A DNA stretch of 64,000 bases from Pseudomicrostroma phylloplanum (GCA_039545275.1 BCHS01000004.1:124001-188000); one strand, 5' to 3'; positions 1-10,491 are shown, counted from the stretch's first letter. Notes: generated by a model not told the origin, from the letters alone. Numbers and translations: made by a program.

Positions 1-1642
1 AGCAGACAATATCAGCGGCAGTACAGGCGCCACTGAAGCAGCTTCTGCGGCAAAAGCAACTGCAGAACCGCCTGCGACGAAATCACCGGTAGGGGCCCCC
101 GCGGCGAACCTGAATAGCGCTGCTGTATTGACTGCACCTACGACACAATCTACAAAAGCGCCACCGAGTACCGCGAGTGGAAGCCTTCTAGATCTGATTG
201 CCGGTCCCGTCAATGCGCGAACGGCAAACCCACAAAGTCCTTCCACTGCACCGGCGAGAGGCTCAGGCGCCCCTGGCGCAACCTCGACGGAAGCAGCCGT
301 CGCAAAGGGCTCATATCGAGGAGCGCACAAGAACCTCAGCAGGATCGGGCTGCTACCTGACGCCCCACCGCCTATGCTGGCCAAAAGGGGATCGGTTGCT
401 CTCAGGGGAAGAGGAGGTCACAACGTAGCTCCTGCGAATGCGAGTGGACATGTTGCCCCATCGGCGGCTGCGGTTGCTGCAAAGGGCGGCGCCCTGTCCA
501 TTGCGACTGCAGGTAAAGATGCAGCACCGGCAGTCAGCGGCGTGGCTGCAGCTGCTCCCAGTATCGCCCAGACAGCGCCGCCGACTGGGGATGACAGTAT
601 GCGTCCTCAAATCGATACTGTAGCTTCAGCTGCCCCAAGCACTGGTCGGGAAGCTTTGCCGGCCGCGAACGCGCCCGATGCTTATGCTGACGAGGGCCAG
701 GACTTTGCAGATCTGTCGGTCCCCCCTCAAGCTCCGAACAAGGATTCCGCAGGACACAGAGGAGACGCATCACCTGCCAGGCCAAGCGCTGTCCCCGATA
801 CCCCCACCAGACCCCGCACAGACTCGCATGTAGAGCGTGGCAGGGCGAGCAAGGTGAGCTTGGAGAAGGCCACTGGGTCCAATGCTGCTCCACTCGGGCA
901 GTCGGCATCGAGCAAAGCAGGCTGGGAGAAGGGTACCAGCTCCAATGCTGCTCCGCTCGGACAGCCAGAGCCCAGCCACACGTGGCGCAATCGGCCCCCT
1001 CAGTCTACACAGACCCCGCCGTGGCAGCACGATTCGTGGTTGGAGCGACCGAAGTGGTGGGGACAGAGTCGTTACGCGGGCGTGTGGTACTCTGCGCATC
1101 AGCGTAGTCGGAATCGACAATCACGCCGCTCGTCTCCGGCGCAAGGGCCAGCGGACCGGCACTGGGATCCATCACCTCGCGACGCAGCACCCCACGAGCC
1201 TCACAGCCCTCCACCCGCTCAACCGCCTCCGCCGCCTTCCTCGTCCTCTTCCCCTTCTGCTCCTTCTACGCATTCACGTCCGCCTCAGTTGCAGGATCCA
1301 CGCAGGGCGAAGCTCCTCACTACGGGACAAGAGGCAGGCAGTGGCAACTCAAGCCCAAGGTCGCCTGCGCTTCTTGCTGAGCGGAATGGCAGTGGTAGTG
1401 GGAATGCCTCCCCGTATCAACCGGCACCGCCCGGCGCCGGGGACAGCGCTGAGGCAAGTGGGTCTGGAGTTGGATCTGGTCAGCAGCGGAGAGAAGGCGC
1501 TCCTCCTCGCGCTCCGCAATGGATGGAGACGTGGGCAAAGAACACCGGCGCGGAACTCGTCCCTCCGCCTCCTTTGCGGATGCACACTCGGTTTCCCTGG
1601 GAGGACCCGACGAGTAGAGCTTATGCTAGACTTCCTTGGTAG
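1..1642 (+). CDS. Low-complexity Ala/Ser/Pro-rich protein, 5' end outside the window
   Basis: The frame is already open at base 2 and runs to a stop at 1640-1642, so the start codon lies upstream of the window and at least 546 residues are encoded here. No domain is recognised. The visible protein is disordered: Ala/Pro/Ser-rich in the first half, then a Pro/Ser tract near 1225-1275, and a C-terminus with Trp and aromatic residues (around WMETWAKN and FPWEDP) that looks more ordered. A 56-bp direct repeat (846-901 and 909-964) encodes a repeated NAAPLGQ segment. No membrane segment is visible. Function unknown. The coding call rests on frame length and on amino-acid composition like that of other disordered proteins in this window. 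Confidence 0.6.
   Translation, partial: ADNISGSTGATEAASAAKATAEPPATKSPVGAPAANLNSAAVLTAPTTQSTKAPPSTASGSLLDLIAGPVNARTANPQSPSTAPARGSGAPGATSTEAAVAKGSYRGAHKNLSRIGLLPDAPPPMLAKRGSVALRGRGGHNVAPANASGHVAPSAAAVAAKGGALSIATAGKDAAPAVSGVAAAAPSIAQTAPPTGDDSMRPQIDTVASAAPSTGREALPAANAPDAYADEGQDFADLSVPPQAPNKDSAGHRGDASPARPSAVPDTPTRPRTDSHVERGRASKVSLEKATGSNAAPLGQSASSKAGWEKGTSSNAAPLGQPEPSHTWRNRPPQSTQTPPWQHDSWLERPKWWGQSRYAGVWYSAHQRSRNRQSRRSSPAQGPADRHWDPSPRDAAPHEPHSPPPAQPPPPPSSSSSPSAPSTHSRPPQLQDPRRAKLLTTGQEAGSGNSSPRSPALLAERNGSGSGNASPYQPAPPGAGDSAEASGSGVGSGQQRREGAPPRAPQWMETWAKNTGAELVPPPPLRMHTRFPWEDPTSRAYARLPW
846..964 (+). repeat. In-frame tandem duplication, two 56-bp copies at 63-bp period
   Basis: Copies at 846-901 and 909-964 both begin cgagcaa and end in a Ctc-rich stretch coding for NAAPLGQ. 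The 63-bp period is a multiple of three, so the duplication keeps the reading frame of the surrounding gene. Confidence 0.7.
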
Positions 1643-2168
1643 AGATTGCAGGAAGAGTCGATGTGGATGCACTGCCCTCAGTAAGCGGGCGAATGATCTA
1701 ACTTGTAATACTATTTCTGCTTGTCAAACGTGTTCGCGACCGTTGCGAGTGAGTGTAGACACACTGTTCCCCCGACTCGTCCCAGGATCCGGCTTCTCTG
1801 ATCATCCCACATCGGACCGGTGAGCAGCACGCGCTCCCACGACTCTCGCCACTGTCCACAAGTGCAGACGCACCAAACGAATGTCCGGACGAGGAAACAT
1901 TTGTCTACTCAGACAGGCGGCTAAAGACTGAAGAACGATTGCACAGTTGGACAGTTGGAAATCAACAGGGCCATTTGGTATTTAGAGGGACAAGTAATAA
2001 GCGCAAAACAGACCTGAGAAGACGTGTCTATCGTAGGAAACACTGTAGCACTTTGACCGTAACATTTTCACCGCATCGAGGTACCCTGCAGTACCCTTTT
2101 CTGCCGCACCTGACGTTTGACCCTTGGGATCGGGTCTAGCTCGACGTGTTTTGCATCACTGTATCACT
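1643..2168. other. Convergent intergenic region
   Basis: Lies between the stop codons of the plus-strand low-complexity gene and the minus-strand transporter, so it should hold both 3' UTRs and polyadenylation signals. I see no convincing gene, repeat or RNA here. Confidence 0.5.
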
Positions 2169-4049
2169 TCACGAAGTAGTGAACTCGTCACGAGCCTCGG
2201 TACGGGCGTGACCAGTAACGTGCAAGGTAGGCTCATCGGTGACACAGTTCTGCTTGTCGTTGAGCTTGTAGTCGGTGAGGAGGAAACCCAAGATGATGGG
2301 AATAGCCGACAGTGCAATGGCGACGGTGAGGAGAGTGTGGAAGTATCCATTCCAGGCCTCAATGAGCGCTGTACGCTCAGGGCTGCCGAGGGGGTAGGAC
2401 AGGATTGCCACTGTAGGTGTGGTGTAGAGGGCGGCTTGGACCTCAGCGGAAGCTCCAGGCAGGAAACGTGCGATGAGCACGGGCAGACGACGGGCCTGGA
2501 TGGTACCCAAGAGTGCCGTTCCACAGGCACCGCCGATCTCAGAGAAGAGGAGCACGAAAGCAGTAACCATAGCGACGTCCTGATGAGGAACCGAGACCTG
2601 GGCTGCAACCTGGAGAGTGATACCAAGGAAGCCTCCTCCCATGCCCTGCAGAACCTGTCCCATGACGAGCTGGGCTGTGGTAGCGTTTGCGTTTCGGAAG
2701 GCGATCATGATGCCCAGTCCGATCATACGGATGCAAGCTCCAGAAATCAGCGTCCATTTGTACTGACGTGTCCAGAGGTTGATGAAGCCAACTGCAATTC
2801 CAAAGAATGTCAAACAAAGTGACTGGGCGTTAGAGAAGTAGGTAGCATCGCCGGAGTCCCAACCCTTGAGGATCTGCACGTAGTAGAAAGAGGAAGTCCA
2901 AGCGAGGTAGAAGGAGAAGAAGTCGAAGAAGCCAATGGCGGCGGGGATGATGACGTTCTTGTTGAAGATGTAGCGGCGTCGGATGACAGGCTTGGGGGCG
3001 ACGAGCCACTCCCAGAAGCCAATACTGACGATCAAGACACCACCTACGACAAACATTGCAATGATGTAACCGGTGTTCCATCCATCGGGGGCCCTCACAT
3101 ACAGGGTCAGAGGCAGCAGAATCAAGATGAAACCTGCGGCGATGAGGAAGAGGCCACCGGCATCGATGTCGTCGATGAAGGCCTTGAGACCGCGGAGGAA
3201 GCCCATTCGTACGTAAGGGTGAGCGGGCGCGTGGCCTGCCTTCTTAACTTGACGTTGACTCGAAGCCAAGGCGAAGATGAGGGGTGACATAGCAACGGGG
3301 AAGACAATGGCGAAGATGCCTGGGCCCCATCGCCAAGTTGGCAAGTTGAAGAGGGGGCCGGCGAGAGCTTCGACGAATTGTCCGCTGACGGCAAAGTTCA
3401 TGAGGTAGGGCCAAGAAAGCAGGCCAATGGCGGCGCCTCGCCACTTGGTGGAAACAGCATCGGCGATGATGATCTGCAGCATGATCTGTGTACCAGTGTT
3501 ACCAATGGCGTAGAAGAAGACGCCGGCAGCCAGCGTCGAGAAAGTCTGGCATGCGGCGATGAGGATGAATCCAAGTACGTAGAAGAACAGCGAGACTGCG
3601 AAGCCCTCGGCTCGTCCAAAGACATCGGCGACCTTGGCAACTGGGAACTTGAGAACTGCAATTACGACTTGTTGCAGGACTTGAAGCGTGGAGTATAGTA
3701 CGAAACTGTTGACGGCATTAGATCCAGCGTAGAGAGCTGCATAAGTGGTACCGTTGTCGAGAGAGTAGAAGTAGGTGGTCATCATGATGCTGCAAGGCGG
3801 GGATGATCAAAAAGGATAGAAAGTTCAGACAGCCACCCACAGATTGAAGCACATCACTCGAGGATACACTCACCCAGCGTAAGCGAGCCAAAGTTTCCAG
3901 CCGATCAAGGCCCTGGCGGCCTCGATTGTGACGATACCAACTTGCTTCTCCTCGGCGAGCTTCTCCTCATCGAAGTGCTTTCCATCAGCAGAGTGATCGT
4001 CCCCGGCCGAGGGGGACTCCTGGTGCTTGACGTCGTGAGTGGAAGACAT
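2169..4049 (-). CDS. MFS siderophore-iron transporter (SIT/ARN family)
   Basis: Two exons, complement(2169..3789, 3874..4049), joined in phase across an 84-nt intron (donor GTGAGT, acceptor TTGCAG) to give 598 residues. The first exon is a hydrophilic, acidic cytosolic N-terminus ending in GWKLWLAYAG, and exon 2 continues IMMTTYFYSLDNGTTY. About 12-14 hydrophobic helices follow. The pattern (short loop with VFGRAEGF after the early helices, WRGAAIGLLSWPYLMNF, then a charged central loop) matches fungal siderophore-iron:proton symporters of the major facilitator superfamily, usually 580-640 residues, which import ferric siderophores across the plasma membrane or endosome. The substrate cannot be read from the sequence. 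It is divergent from the Grx4 gene, and GATA-like motifs lie about 410-450 bp upstream of its start. Confidence 0.88.
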
Positions 4050-4161
4050 TCTTGCTTGCTCACAGCAAGAAGCGTGGCTAGAAGTGATGGAGGAGAGAGG
4101 ATATGGAATGTGGACAATCGAGGGGCTGATCTCGGATGGGAAGGTTCCGGGCCCCTGACTC

Positions 4162-4168
4162 TTATAGA
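4162..4168 (-). promoter_or_regulatory. Possible TATA element of the siderophore transporter
   Basis: On the minus strand this reads CTATAAG, about 115 bp upstream of the transporter ATG at 4049. Position and sequence suit a TATA box, but such matches are common by chance. Confidence 0.3.
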
Positions 4169-4454
4169 GATCCTTAGGCTACCCGGCTATCAGATCCGCG
4201 GGTAAGAAAAGTTTCGCTGCCGTCCGTGCAATCGGCCGAGCGGGACGGGTAGGGATAGGCTGCATGAGCTTGGCAACGCCACTGTCCAAGAGCTTCGGCC
4301 AGACAGAGGTCTTGACCGGAGAGGTCACACAACAGAATCTCTGCCCGTATGGGAAGAAGAGCGCAAAGACAATCCCAACGAGGAGCGGGAAGGCAAGCAG
4401 CAGAGTTCATAGTCCGCTACGTCGACTCCGATTCGTTTGCCGCTGCGCCTTGTC

Positions 4455-4496
4455 GATAAGACTGCTCTGGTGCCTCGCACTTTGCCCATCTGATAT
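4455..4496. promoter_or_regulatory. Pair of GATA-type motifs upstream of the siderophore transporter
   Basis: GATAAG sits at 4455-4460 and ATCTGATAT at 4488-4496. The second matches eight of nine bases of the ATCWGATAA site described for fungal iron-repressor GATA factors (Urbs1/SreA/Fep1 family). Both are about 410-450 bp upstream of the transporter start. A further CTTATC (GATAAG on the minus strand) lies at 5801-5806, just before the Grx4 ATG. Binding is inferred only. Confidence 0.35.
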
Positions 4497-5811
4497 CCTC
4501 GATTAGTTCGGCAAGCTGAGGTGAAAAGCCCCTTGGCATTTTTTATTTTTTCTTTGCTCACGCAGATTCCGTAGAAGGGTGACACTGACGCAGTGACACG
4601 AGCATGAGACCCCGAACCTCGCCTTGGTGGAATAGCGAGCAACCTCTGGAGCACCAGAACCTCGCGGCTCTTTGGGTACGCGGCTGTCTGTCCGCCTCCC
4701 CGATGTTGACAGGGGGATCGTGGCACGTTTCCTGTGCTTGTGATCGAAGAGCCAAAGCAGTGGATTCTTGTCCACCGGGTCACCGAGCAGGTTCTTGCTG
4801 CGTCCCGTAGATTGATACCTCGTATACAGCCGGCCTGCCAGTCAAGCCATGTTCGGCCGCTTTGCGCCACCATTCAAGCCTCCTTGCTGCACTAGCACCT
4901 TGTCGCTTGACAGATCACGAGCGCCGGTGATCGAGACCGAGGTGGCTGGAGTTTGCGCATGTACCGCACATTCAGAATTGCTTAGACCGGTACATCCGAC
5001 AAGCGACGGCCGACGTTGCTCCTGCTTCTGCGTTCTCGGAACCCGCGTCAGTGAAGGCCCGCGGGAGTCCCCGGGCTACTGCAGTTGCTTTCGTGAGCCT
5101 TAGAGCTCGTATTGCCGCTTCGACGGCATCCACATCGTTCCGAAGGGAGTGGCATGAAAGGTGACAGTATCTGGGCGGGAACGGAACTGGGACTCGGTCC
5201 GTCATCTCGCTGGTCAGTCGCTGCCCCCATGTTGGCAGAATCGCATTCTTCGTCGCTTACCTGGCCAAGGGCCCCCACGGGTGGATGCAAGCACTTCATG
5301 TCAGCGGCCTCACACCAGCCTTGCAATCGCGTCCGAGCACCAGCAAGGCATCGATGCAATGGCGACTATTTGCATAAGCTCGGATGAATAGATCAACCAG
5401 CATGAGCCGAGGTCTGTCTTGACTGGCAGCCATTCGCCCGCTAGCCCACTCTGTTCGTTCTCGCCTTTTTGGCCGTAGGCGTCCCAAAAGTCTGTCTCCC
5501 TAATTCCAAGCTCGATACAGATCTGCGCACGTACCCCTTCGCTGTACCAATCTGATGGCCGTGCGACTGTCCATGAAGACGATCATCGCTGCTCACGTCG
5601 CGAGCCAGTCAGCATCGACTTTGCGGTGATATGGCCTGTACAATCGAGATTAAGTCCGAGCCTGGTGCGCGCGGCGCCCACTGGTCGTTCCGTCTCCACT
5701 CGATTGACAATCCTTCTATCCGTGTCCGCCCAAGTTCACCTTTCCTCTGACACATACCCCAGCCTTCGCACCTCTCGCCTCCATCTCCCCAACCCGTATC
5801 CTTATCTCACG

Positions 5812-6817
5812 ATGTCCGCCACTACAAATCTCGTGACGATTGAGTCACCCGAGCAGTTCACCTCGGTGATGAGCGCAGATCTCAATCGCGTCAGTCTGCT
5901 CAACTTTTGGGCGCCCTGGGCTGAGCCATGCGAGCAGATGAATGGCGTAGTCAAGGAGCTGGCGGCAAAGTACCCTAAGATTCTGTGCTTGAACGTGAGT
6001 AGCAGATCATCACCCGATTTTGTCAGCGTCCTGCCGATCCAACGTCGGCGCCGTGATTTTCAAGCTCACCTTTTCCTCTTCTCGCCTTCTGATCTCCCCC
6101 CGCCCCGCCTATCAGATTGAGGCCGAGTCGCAACCAGACGTCTCTGAGTCCTTCGACGTCGACTCTGTCCCGACCTTCGTACTCCTCCGCGGCCACACAC
6201 TCCTTTCTCGCGTGACAGGAGCCAATGCTTCCGCTCTCGCCTCCGCTGTAGCCTCGCATGCTGCCGGCCCTTCCTCCTCATCTGCCGGCAATGGACCTTC
6301 CTCCTCTACCTCCTCCGCACCTCAAGCAGCCCCATCCACCTACCCCGGCGCCGTAGAGGGCAGCATCGACGCCCACTCGCTCCACCAGCCGCCCGAGAGC
6401 GAGACGGAGGAGGAGCTCTTTGAGAGGTGTCAGCAGATCATGAAGAGCAACAAGGTCATGCTTTTCATGAAGGGAAACCCGGACCAGCCAAAGTGCGGCT
6501 TCTCGCAGAAGACAGTGGCGCTCTTGAAGCAAGAGGGAGTCGGATTTGGGACGTTCGATATCTTGCAGGATGAGGCGGTCAGGCAGGGTGAGTTGGCACA
6601 CGAAGCTACCTTGGGGGCTGCGGATACTCTCACTTGCTGACGGATCTGACCCGCTTTGTTCGCTCACTATCTCTCTGCAGGTATGAAGAAACTCAACGAC
6701 TGGCCGACATTCCCTCAGATCTTTGTACAAGGCGAGTTGATCGGCGGACTGGACATCCTCAAGGAGCAGATTGAGACAGGCGAATTCAAGGAGCTGCTCC
6801 AGGGTCCAGGTGCATGA
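5812..6817 (+). CDS. GRX4: Monothiol glutaredoxin, Trx-like plus Grx domains (Grx3/Grx4/PICOT type)
   Basis: Three exons, 5812..5994, 6116..6587 and 6681..6817, give 263 residues. Residues 1-110 form a thioredoxin-like domain with FWAPWAEPC (Cys40). This is the degenerate active site typical of Grx3/4, with one cysteine of the classical CxxC. An Ala/Ser/Pro-rich linker follows, then a glutaredoxin domain with MKGNPDQPKCGFSQ (CGFS cysteine about residue 188) and a C-terminus with WPTFPQIFVQGELIGG. CGFS proteins of this two-domain type bind a bridging [2Fe-2S] cluster with glutathione. In fungi they act in cytosolic iron delivery and control iron-responsive transcription factors. The two introns (121 and 93 nt) have GTGAGT donors and ATCAG/TGCAG acceptors, and phase is kept. 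It is divergent from a siderophore transporter and converges with the next gene, with 95 bp between the two stops. Confidence 0.93.
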
Positions 6818-6912
6818 AGCAATGATAGATGATTTGGGAGCCTACGACGCTGGCAACCTTCAATTGTATACCGACTGCCTGTGTCATGCTTGCTCAAATT
6901 GATCAAAATCAC

Positions 6913-9900
6913 TTACAGAGGCACTTTCCTCAGCAAGTATACCGCGGGTCTCAGGCCCATCTCCACTGTCCTAGCCCCGCCCAATTCATCCGCCTGCTTC
7001 GCGCCCTGTGCAGTCACCTCACTCCTTTCTCCCTCTCCTTCATCCAGCACGAGCCTCTCCAGCTTCATCATCCATCTGCAATGACCGCGCCTCCTGATCA
7101 CGCCTTCCACCTCGATCAAGGCCCTCTGCAGCGTCTTGTGCTCCAGCGTGACGGCGATAGCATAGTGGTATGGCTTTAGCGTGCGTAGGCAGGCCTGCAG
7201 GAAGTGCGCGTAGAGAGAGGCAAGGACGCCGTGCGAGAGCTCGCGACGACCCCAGGGGAGGTCGACGACGATGCCGTCGAGCAAGCCCGCCGCGGACGAC
7301 TCGCCAGTGCCGGGAAGATCAAGGAAACGAGCAGCGCCCGCTTCATCCTTCAAGTCGAGGTGGTCGTATCGCACCTCGACGCCGTCTCGTTCTACGCCTT
7401 CTTCCCACCCGCTAGCGCGGCTGACTCGTCGAGCAGCATCAATGTTCTCCTCCTCGACGTCGCTGCCGAAGATGGCGGCCCGTAAGCCGCGCTCGTGGAG
7501 CAGGGCGCAGAGCTCGATGGCAATGGCGCCTGTTCCCACACAAGGCTCCCAGATCTTTAGCTGCGTGTCCGCTCTCGCAGTCGGTGTGACGGGGATTGGG
7601 AGGAGCGATGCGAGCGTGTAGGCTCGATAGCGCGCGAGGGCCGTCGAGCCCTCAGCTTGACTCTCCTCCTTCGTCTCTGCAGCGGTGGGCCGGTGCGACG
7701 CCTGTGGTGTGAGAGGGCCATCGGGTAGCTTGATCATGAACAAGATGGACCCAGGCGGGTTCGCGTTCCAAGCTTTGCCATATGTGGGCTTCTCTTCGCC
7801 ATCCCTCATGACCGCGCCCATCCTCTCAGCGTTCAGCCACGGCACAAAGGAGCATACGACATCCAGATCGCACTCCTTGAGTGAGACAGGATGCGGAGGA
7901 TCGTCATCCACCGTGAGGCCTCCATTGAGCGTCGCCCAGACGTGCTCGCCTACGTGGCGACAGATGTCGGAGCTCACCAGAGTGGGCAGCTTGTACACCG
8001 AGCGCTCCACTGTCGCACGGAAGGACCACCGCTCATTCTCCACCGACAGACTGCCAGAGGCGACAGCGTGCTCTTTCCAGGCTTGCAGAGCTGTATCGAT
8101 GGCAGGGCCACTTCCGGTCCAGGCTTCCTGGAGGAAGGCTAGAAGGTCAGCCTCGGAGGCTACCTGTCCATCTGAGGTGCGCTCCACGAGCTCTGCAGCC
8201 TTGTCATCCGCAGGCCCATCCTTATTAGGAGCAACAACGCCCTTCTTTGCCCTCGCTTTGGCCTTCTGGTTCACTCTGCTCTGCTTCCGAGTGCCCAGCG
8301 TCTGCCTGTCCTCCAAGAGCTGGTTCAGCAGATGTTCGGGAAAGATTTTCCTGGCAATCAGGACGTATTTGCCGCTGACGGAGGGCAAGGCGGGAAGCTG
8401 CCAGACAGATTGGGCGAGCTCTTGAGGGACGATCAAGTGGCCAGCGTGCACCGCTGTCTTGATGGGCGGAGCAGACGAGGTCGTCTGTTCGCCTAGACGA
8501 GTCTGAAGGTCCTGCAGGGTGAAGTCTTCCAGACCTCTGAAAGTCTCCAAGACTAGTGGAACCCCATCGAGGGCTGGCAAGCCCGGCGAAGAAGCGCCAA
8601 TAGCCGCATGAATAGGAGCTTGCTTCAGAAGCGGAGCGAATGTGGGAGGGGGTCCGACGTCTGCGGGTGATAAGTTCATGGCCGATGTGCCACTAGACAG
8701 AGCCGCTACCTCGTCCTCTGGACCTGCATCAGCGCTACTCTTGACTCCTTGCAATCGATGATTTGTAGCTACTTCGCGCTCCTGTCCCTCCTGATCGGCC
8801 TGTGAGCCCAATGCTTCGATCTCGCTGACAAGCTTGAGCCTCGGAGGCCGTATCACTTCGCCTCTGTCTCTCGCCTCCTGCGCTTTCTTCAAAGCGTCCG
8901 GCTCCTTCCAGCCATCTCTGGCCCACCAAGGCATTTCATCCTCGAAAGACCAATCGTCCGTCTCGTACCGAATGGCGTGCAGATAAATGAAGAGCGCTTC
9001 TGCTGGCGGATCAGGTAAAAGAGGCAGGAAGCACTCCTCACAGTAGCCGCCCTCATTGTCGTCTGCTGTCGAGCTGACGACGCCTTGTGCTGGTCCAGCA
9101 TTGACTCCACTCACGCTCTCGCCCTCTTGCCATCCATTCTCCTCGTTCCACTCGGCGAAGCGCACTTCGTCCTTCAGTCGGCTCCAGTCCTCGCCTTCGT
9201 CCTTGCTGTTCTTGAGGGCCTCGATGATCGATGCGCACTCGTGTGTCGAAGCTAAGTATTTGACAGCGCTGGAGTACGCATGCGCGGCCACTTGCTGAGC
9301 ATTGTTCGTGTTGTGGTTGCCAGCGACGTCGCTTGTCGAGGGTACAGGAACGTCTTTCAGGGAGCCAGCCGCATATTTTTGCCAGATGGGATGCGCATAG
9401 ATGGGATCGTTGGGTATGACATGGCCTAGTAGTTGCGCATGGACGCGGATCTGGTGCGTCCTTCCAGTGATAGGCCGGCAGAAGAGAACGGATGTATCCG
9501 TCTCGGCATCGTACGAGAGCCTGTTGAAGATCGTCTTGGCCACGCGGCCCAAGGGATGGGCGATGACCACACCAGTCTGACGATCTAGCGATAGCAGAGG
9601 GTCTTCGCAAACCGTCTCGGCTTCAGGAAAACAGCCTTGCACTCTGCATACATAGGCCTTGCGGACCCTGCCGGACTCAAAGTCGGCAGCGAGCTCCTTT
9701 GCAGCAGCAGTGGTGGTCGAAGCTACCATGATACCAGAAGTGAGCCTGTCGAGGCGGTTGGCGGTGAAGACTTTCTCGATACCGTGGTCTGACTTGATCA
9801 GTTCAAGCAGAGTATGCCGTAGGTACCTTCCTGCAGGATGCACAGGAACGCTTCCTGGCTTCACTACAACCACTCTGCCTTGCTCATCGTTCCGGTATAG

Positions 9901-10233
9901 GATCCTGACTGGATCACTCGTGATTGGAGGTTCGTGCTTGTGAGCAGTATGCGTAATGACATCGCCATTACGAACGACATACCCTGGCAGCACCTTTTCT
10001 CCATTGATCTTCAGCAGGCCTTTGTGTATTGCCCATGTATAGTAATGCTTCGTCCGATCCCTGAATTCCTCGACGAGCACATCGAGAATTCTCCGGTTGT
10101 ACCACCGCATCTTCGCGTTGGTCGTGAATGTATGCCAGTAAGCCGGCTCGCGGCGGAGAACGTCATCTCGAGAAGACGTCGACGGACCAGCCGCCGCAGA
10201 GGAAGGAGGAGAAGAGGAAGGTATCTCAGCCAT
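6913..10233 (-). CDS. Fusion: RluA-family pseudouridine synthase + THUMP-type tRNA methyltransferase
   Basis: A single intronless frame of 1106 residues starting at ATG 10233. Residues about 30-445 are an RluA-type pseudouridine synthase like fungal Pus9/Rib2-N. An S4-like N-terminal part holds LLKINGEKV, the catalytic motif is NRLDRLTSG with Asp162, GRTHQIRVH is at about 257-265, and a Cys-pair/DPPAEALFIYLHAIRY tail ends the domain. A disordered acidic linker (about 445-555) follows. The C-terminal half resembles THUMPD2/3 and Trm11-like guanosine-N2 methyltransferases: PLVLETFRGLEDFTL, a THUMP-like segment (FRATVERSVYKLPTLVSSDI), the SAM motif EPCVGTGA at about 896 and catalytic-type DLPWG at about 991. 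Both halves would modify tRNA (or other RNA). Substrate positions are unknown. Met519 could serve as an internal start for the methyltransferase. The start lies 258 bp from the divergent GCN1 start. Confidence 0.85.
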   Translation of the reverse strand: MAEIPSSSPPSSAAAGPSTSSRDDVLRREPAYWHTFTTNAKMRWYNRRILDVLVEEFRDRTKHYYTWAIHKGLLKINGEKVLPGYVVRNGDVITHTAHKHEPPITSDPVRILYRNDEQGRVVVVKPGSVPVHPAGRYLRHTLLELIKSDHGIEKVFTANRLDRLTSGIMVASTTTAAAKELAADFESGRVRKAYVCRVQGCFPEAETVCEDPLLSLDRQTGVVIAHPLGRVAKTIFNRLSYDAETDTSVLFCRPITGRTHQIRVHAQLLGHVIPNDPIYAHPIWQKYAAGSLKDVPVPSTSDVAGNHNTNNAQQVAAHAYSSAVKYLASTHECASIIEALKNSKDEGEDWSRLKDEVRFAEWNEENGWQEGESVSGVNAGPAQGVVSSTADDNEGGYCEECFLPLLPDPPAEALFIYLHAIRYETDDWSFEDEMPWWARDGWKEPDALKKAQEARDRGEVIRPPRLKLVSEIEALGSQADQEGQEREVATNHRLQGVKSSADAGPEDEVAALSSGTSAMNLSPADVGPPPTFAPLLKQAPIHAAIGASSPGLPALDGVPLVLETFRGLEDFTLQDLQTRLGEQTTSSAPPIKTAVHAGHLIVPQELAQSVWQLPALPSVSGKYVLIARKIFPEHLLNQLLEDRQTLGTRKQSRVNQKAKARAKKGVVAPNKDGPADDKAAELVERTSDGQVASEADLLAFLQEAWTGSGPAIDTALQAWKEHAVASGSLSVENERWSFRATVERSVYKLPTLVSSDICRHVGEHVWATLNGGLTVDDDPPHPVSLKECDLDVVCSFVPWLNAERMGAVMRDGEEKPTYGKAWNANPPGSILFMIKLPDGPLTPQASHRPTAAETKEESQAEGSTALARYRAYTLASLLPIPVTPTARADTQLKIWEPCVGTGAIAIELCALLHERGLRAAIFGSDVEEENIDAARRVSRASGWEEGVERDGVEVRYDHLDLKDEAGAARFLDLPGTGESSAAGLLDGIVVDLPWGRRELSHGVLASLYAHFLQACLRTLKPYHYAIAVTLEHKTLQRALIEVEGVIRRRGHCRWMMKLERLVLDEGEGERSEVTAQGAKQADELGGARTVEMGLRPAVYLLRKVPL

Positions 10234-10491
10234 GGCAGCTGATCAGACGACCGCTCAGGAAGAGGCTACCGTCGCAGCCCAGTCGGTACGGGGTTGCAGC
10301 AGTTCTTCGGAAAGGGCGAGGCTGCATTTTTGGCGGAGCACCGACCGCGCGGGCCACTTCTTCGCATTCGACTCTTCCCAGGGAGGCGACGCCATACCCG
10401 CATAGATGCACTAGACTACTCATCCTCAGCATCTCCGGTACCATCAACATACTATACCCTAGCCCTCCGACCTCCACTCGTCACCTTCACC
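10234..10491. promoter_or_regulatory. Compact bidirectional promoter between the tRNA-modification fusion and GCN1
   Basis: Only 258 bp separate the two divergent start codons (10233 minus strand, 10492 plus strand), so the two genes very probably share promoter sequence. No specific factor site is claimed. Confidence 0.5.

Larger units (their letters stand above)
4050..5811. other. Long divergent intergenic region between siderophore transporter and Grx4
   Basis: This 1.76-kb stretch should contain the promoters of both flanking genes. Apart from the GATA-like motifs and a TATA-like element I see no gene. Open frames inside it (for example complement 4325-4873) are Arg/Ser/Cys-rich, carry no recognisable motif and look like chance. 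The last 100 bp before 5812 are pyrimidine-rich, as expected for a fungal leader. Confidence 0.5.

Noticed and set aside
882..1823. 313-codon frame on the plus strand overlapping the first gene
   Set aside because: Arg/Leu-rich mirror of the low-complexity gene in another frame, without motif; the frame open from base 2 has the more protein-like composition.
4325..4873. 182-codon frame on the minus strand in the intergenic region
   Set aside because: Composition is Arg/Ser/Cys-rich with no motif or introns, and it lies in the likely promoter region of two genes; no support for a gene.
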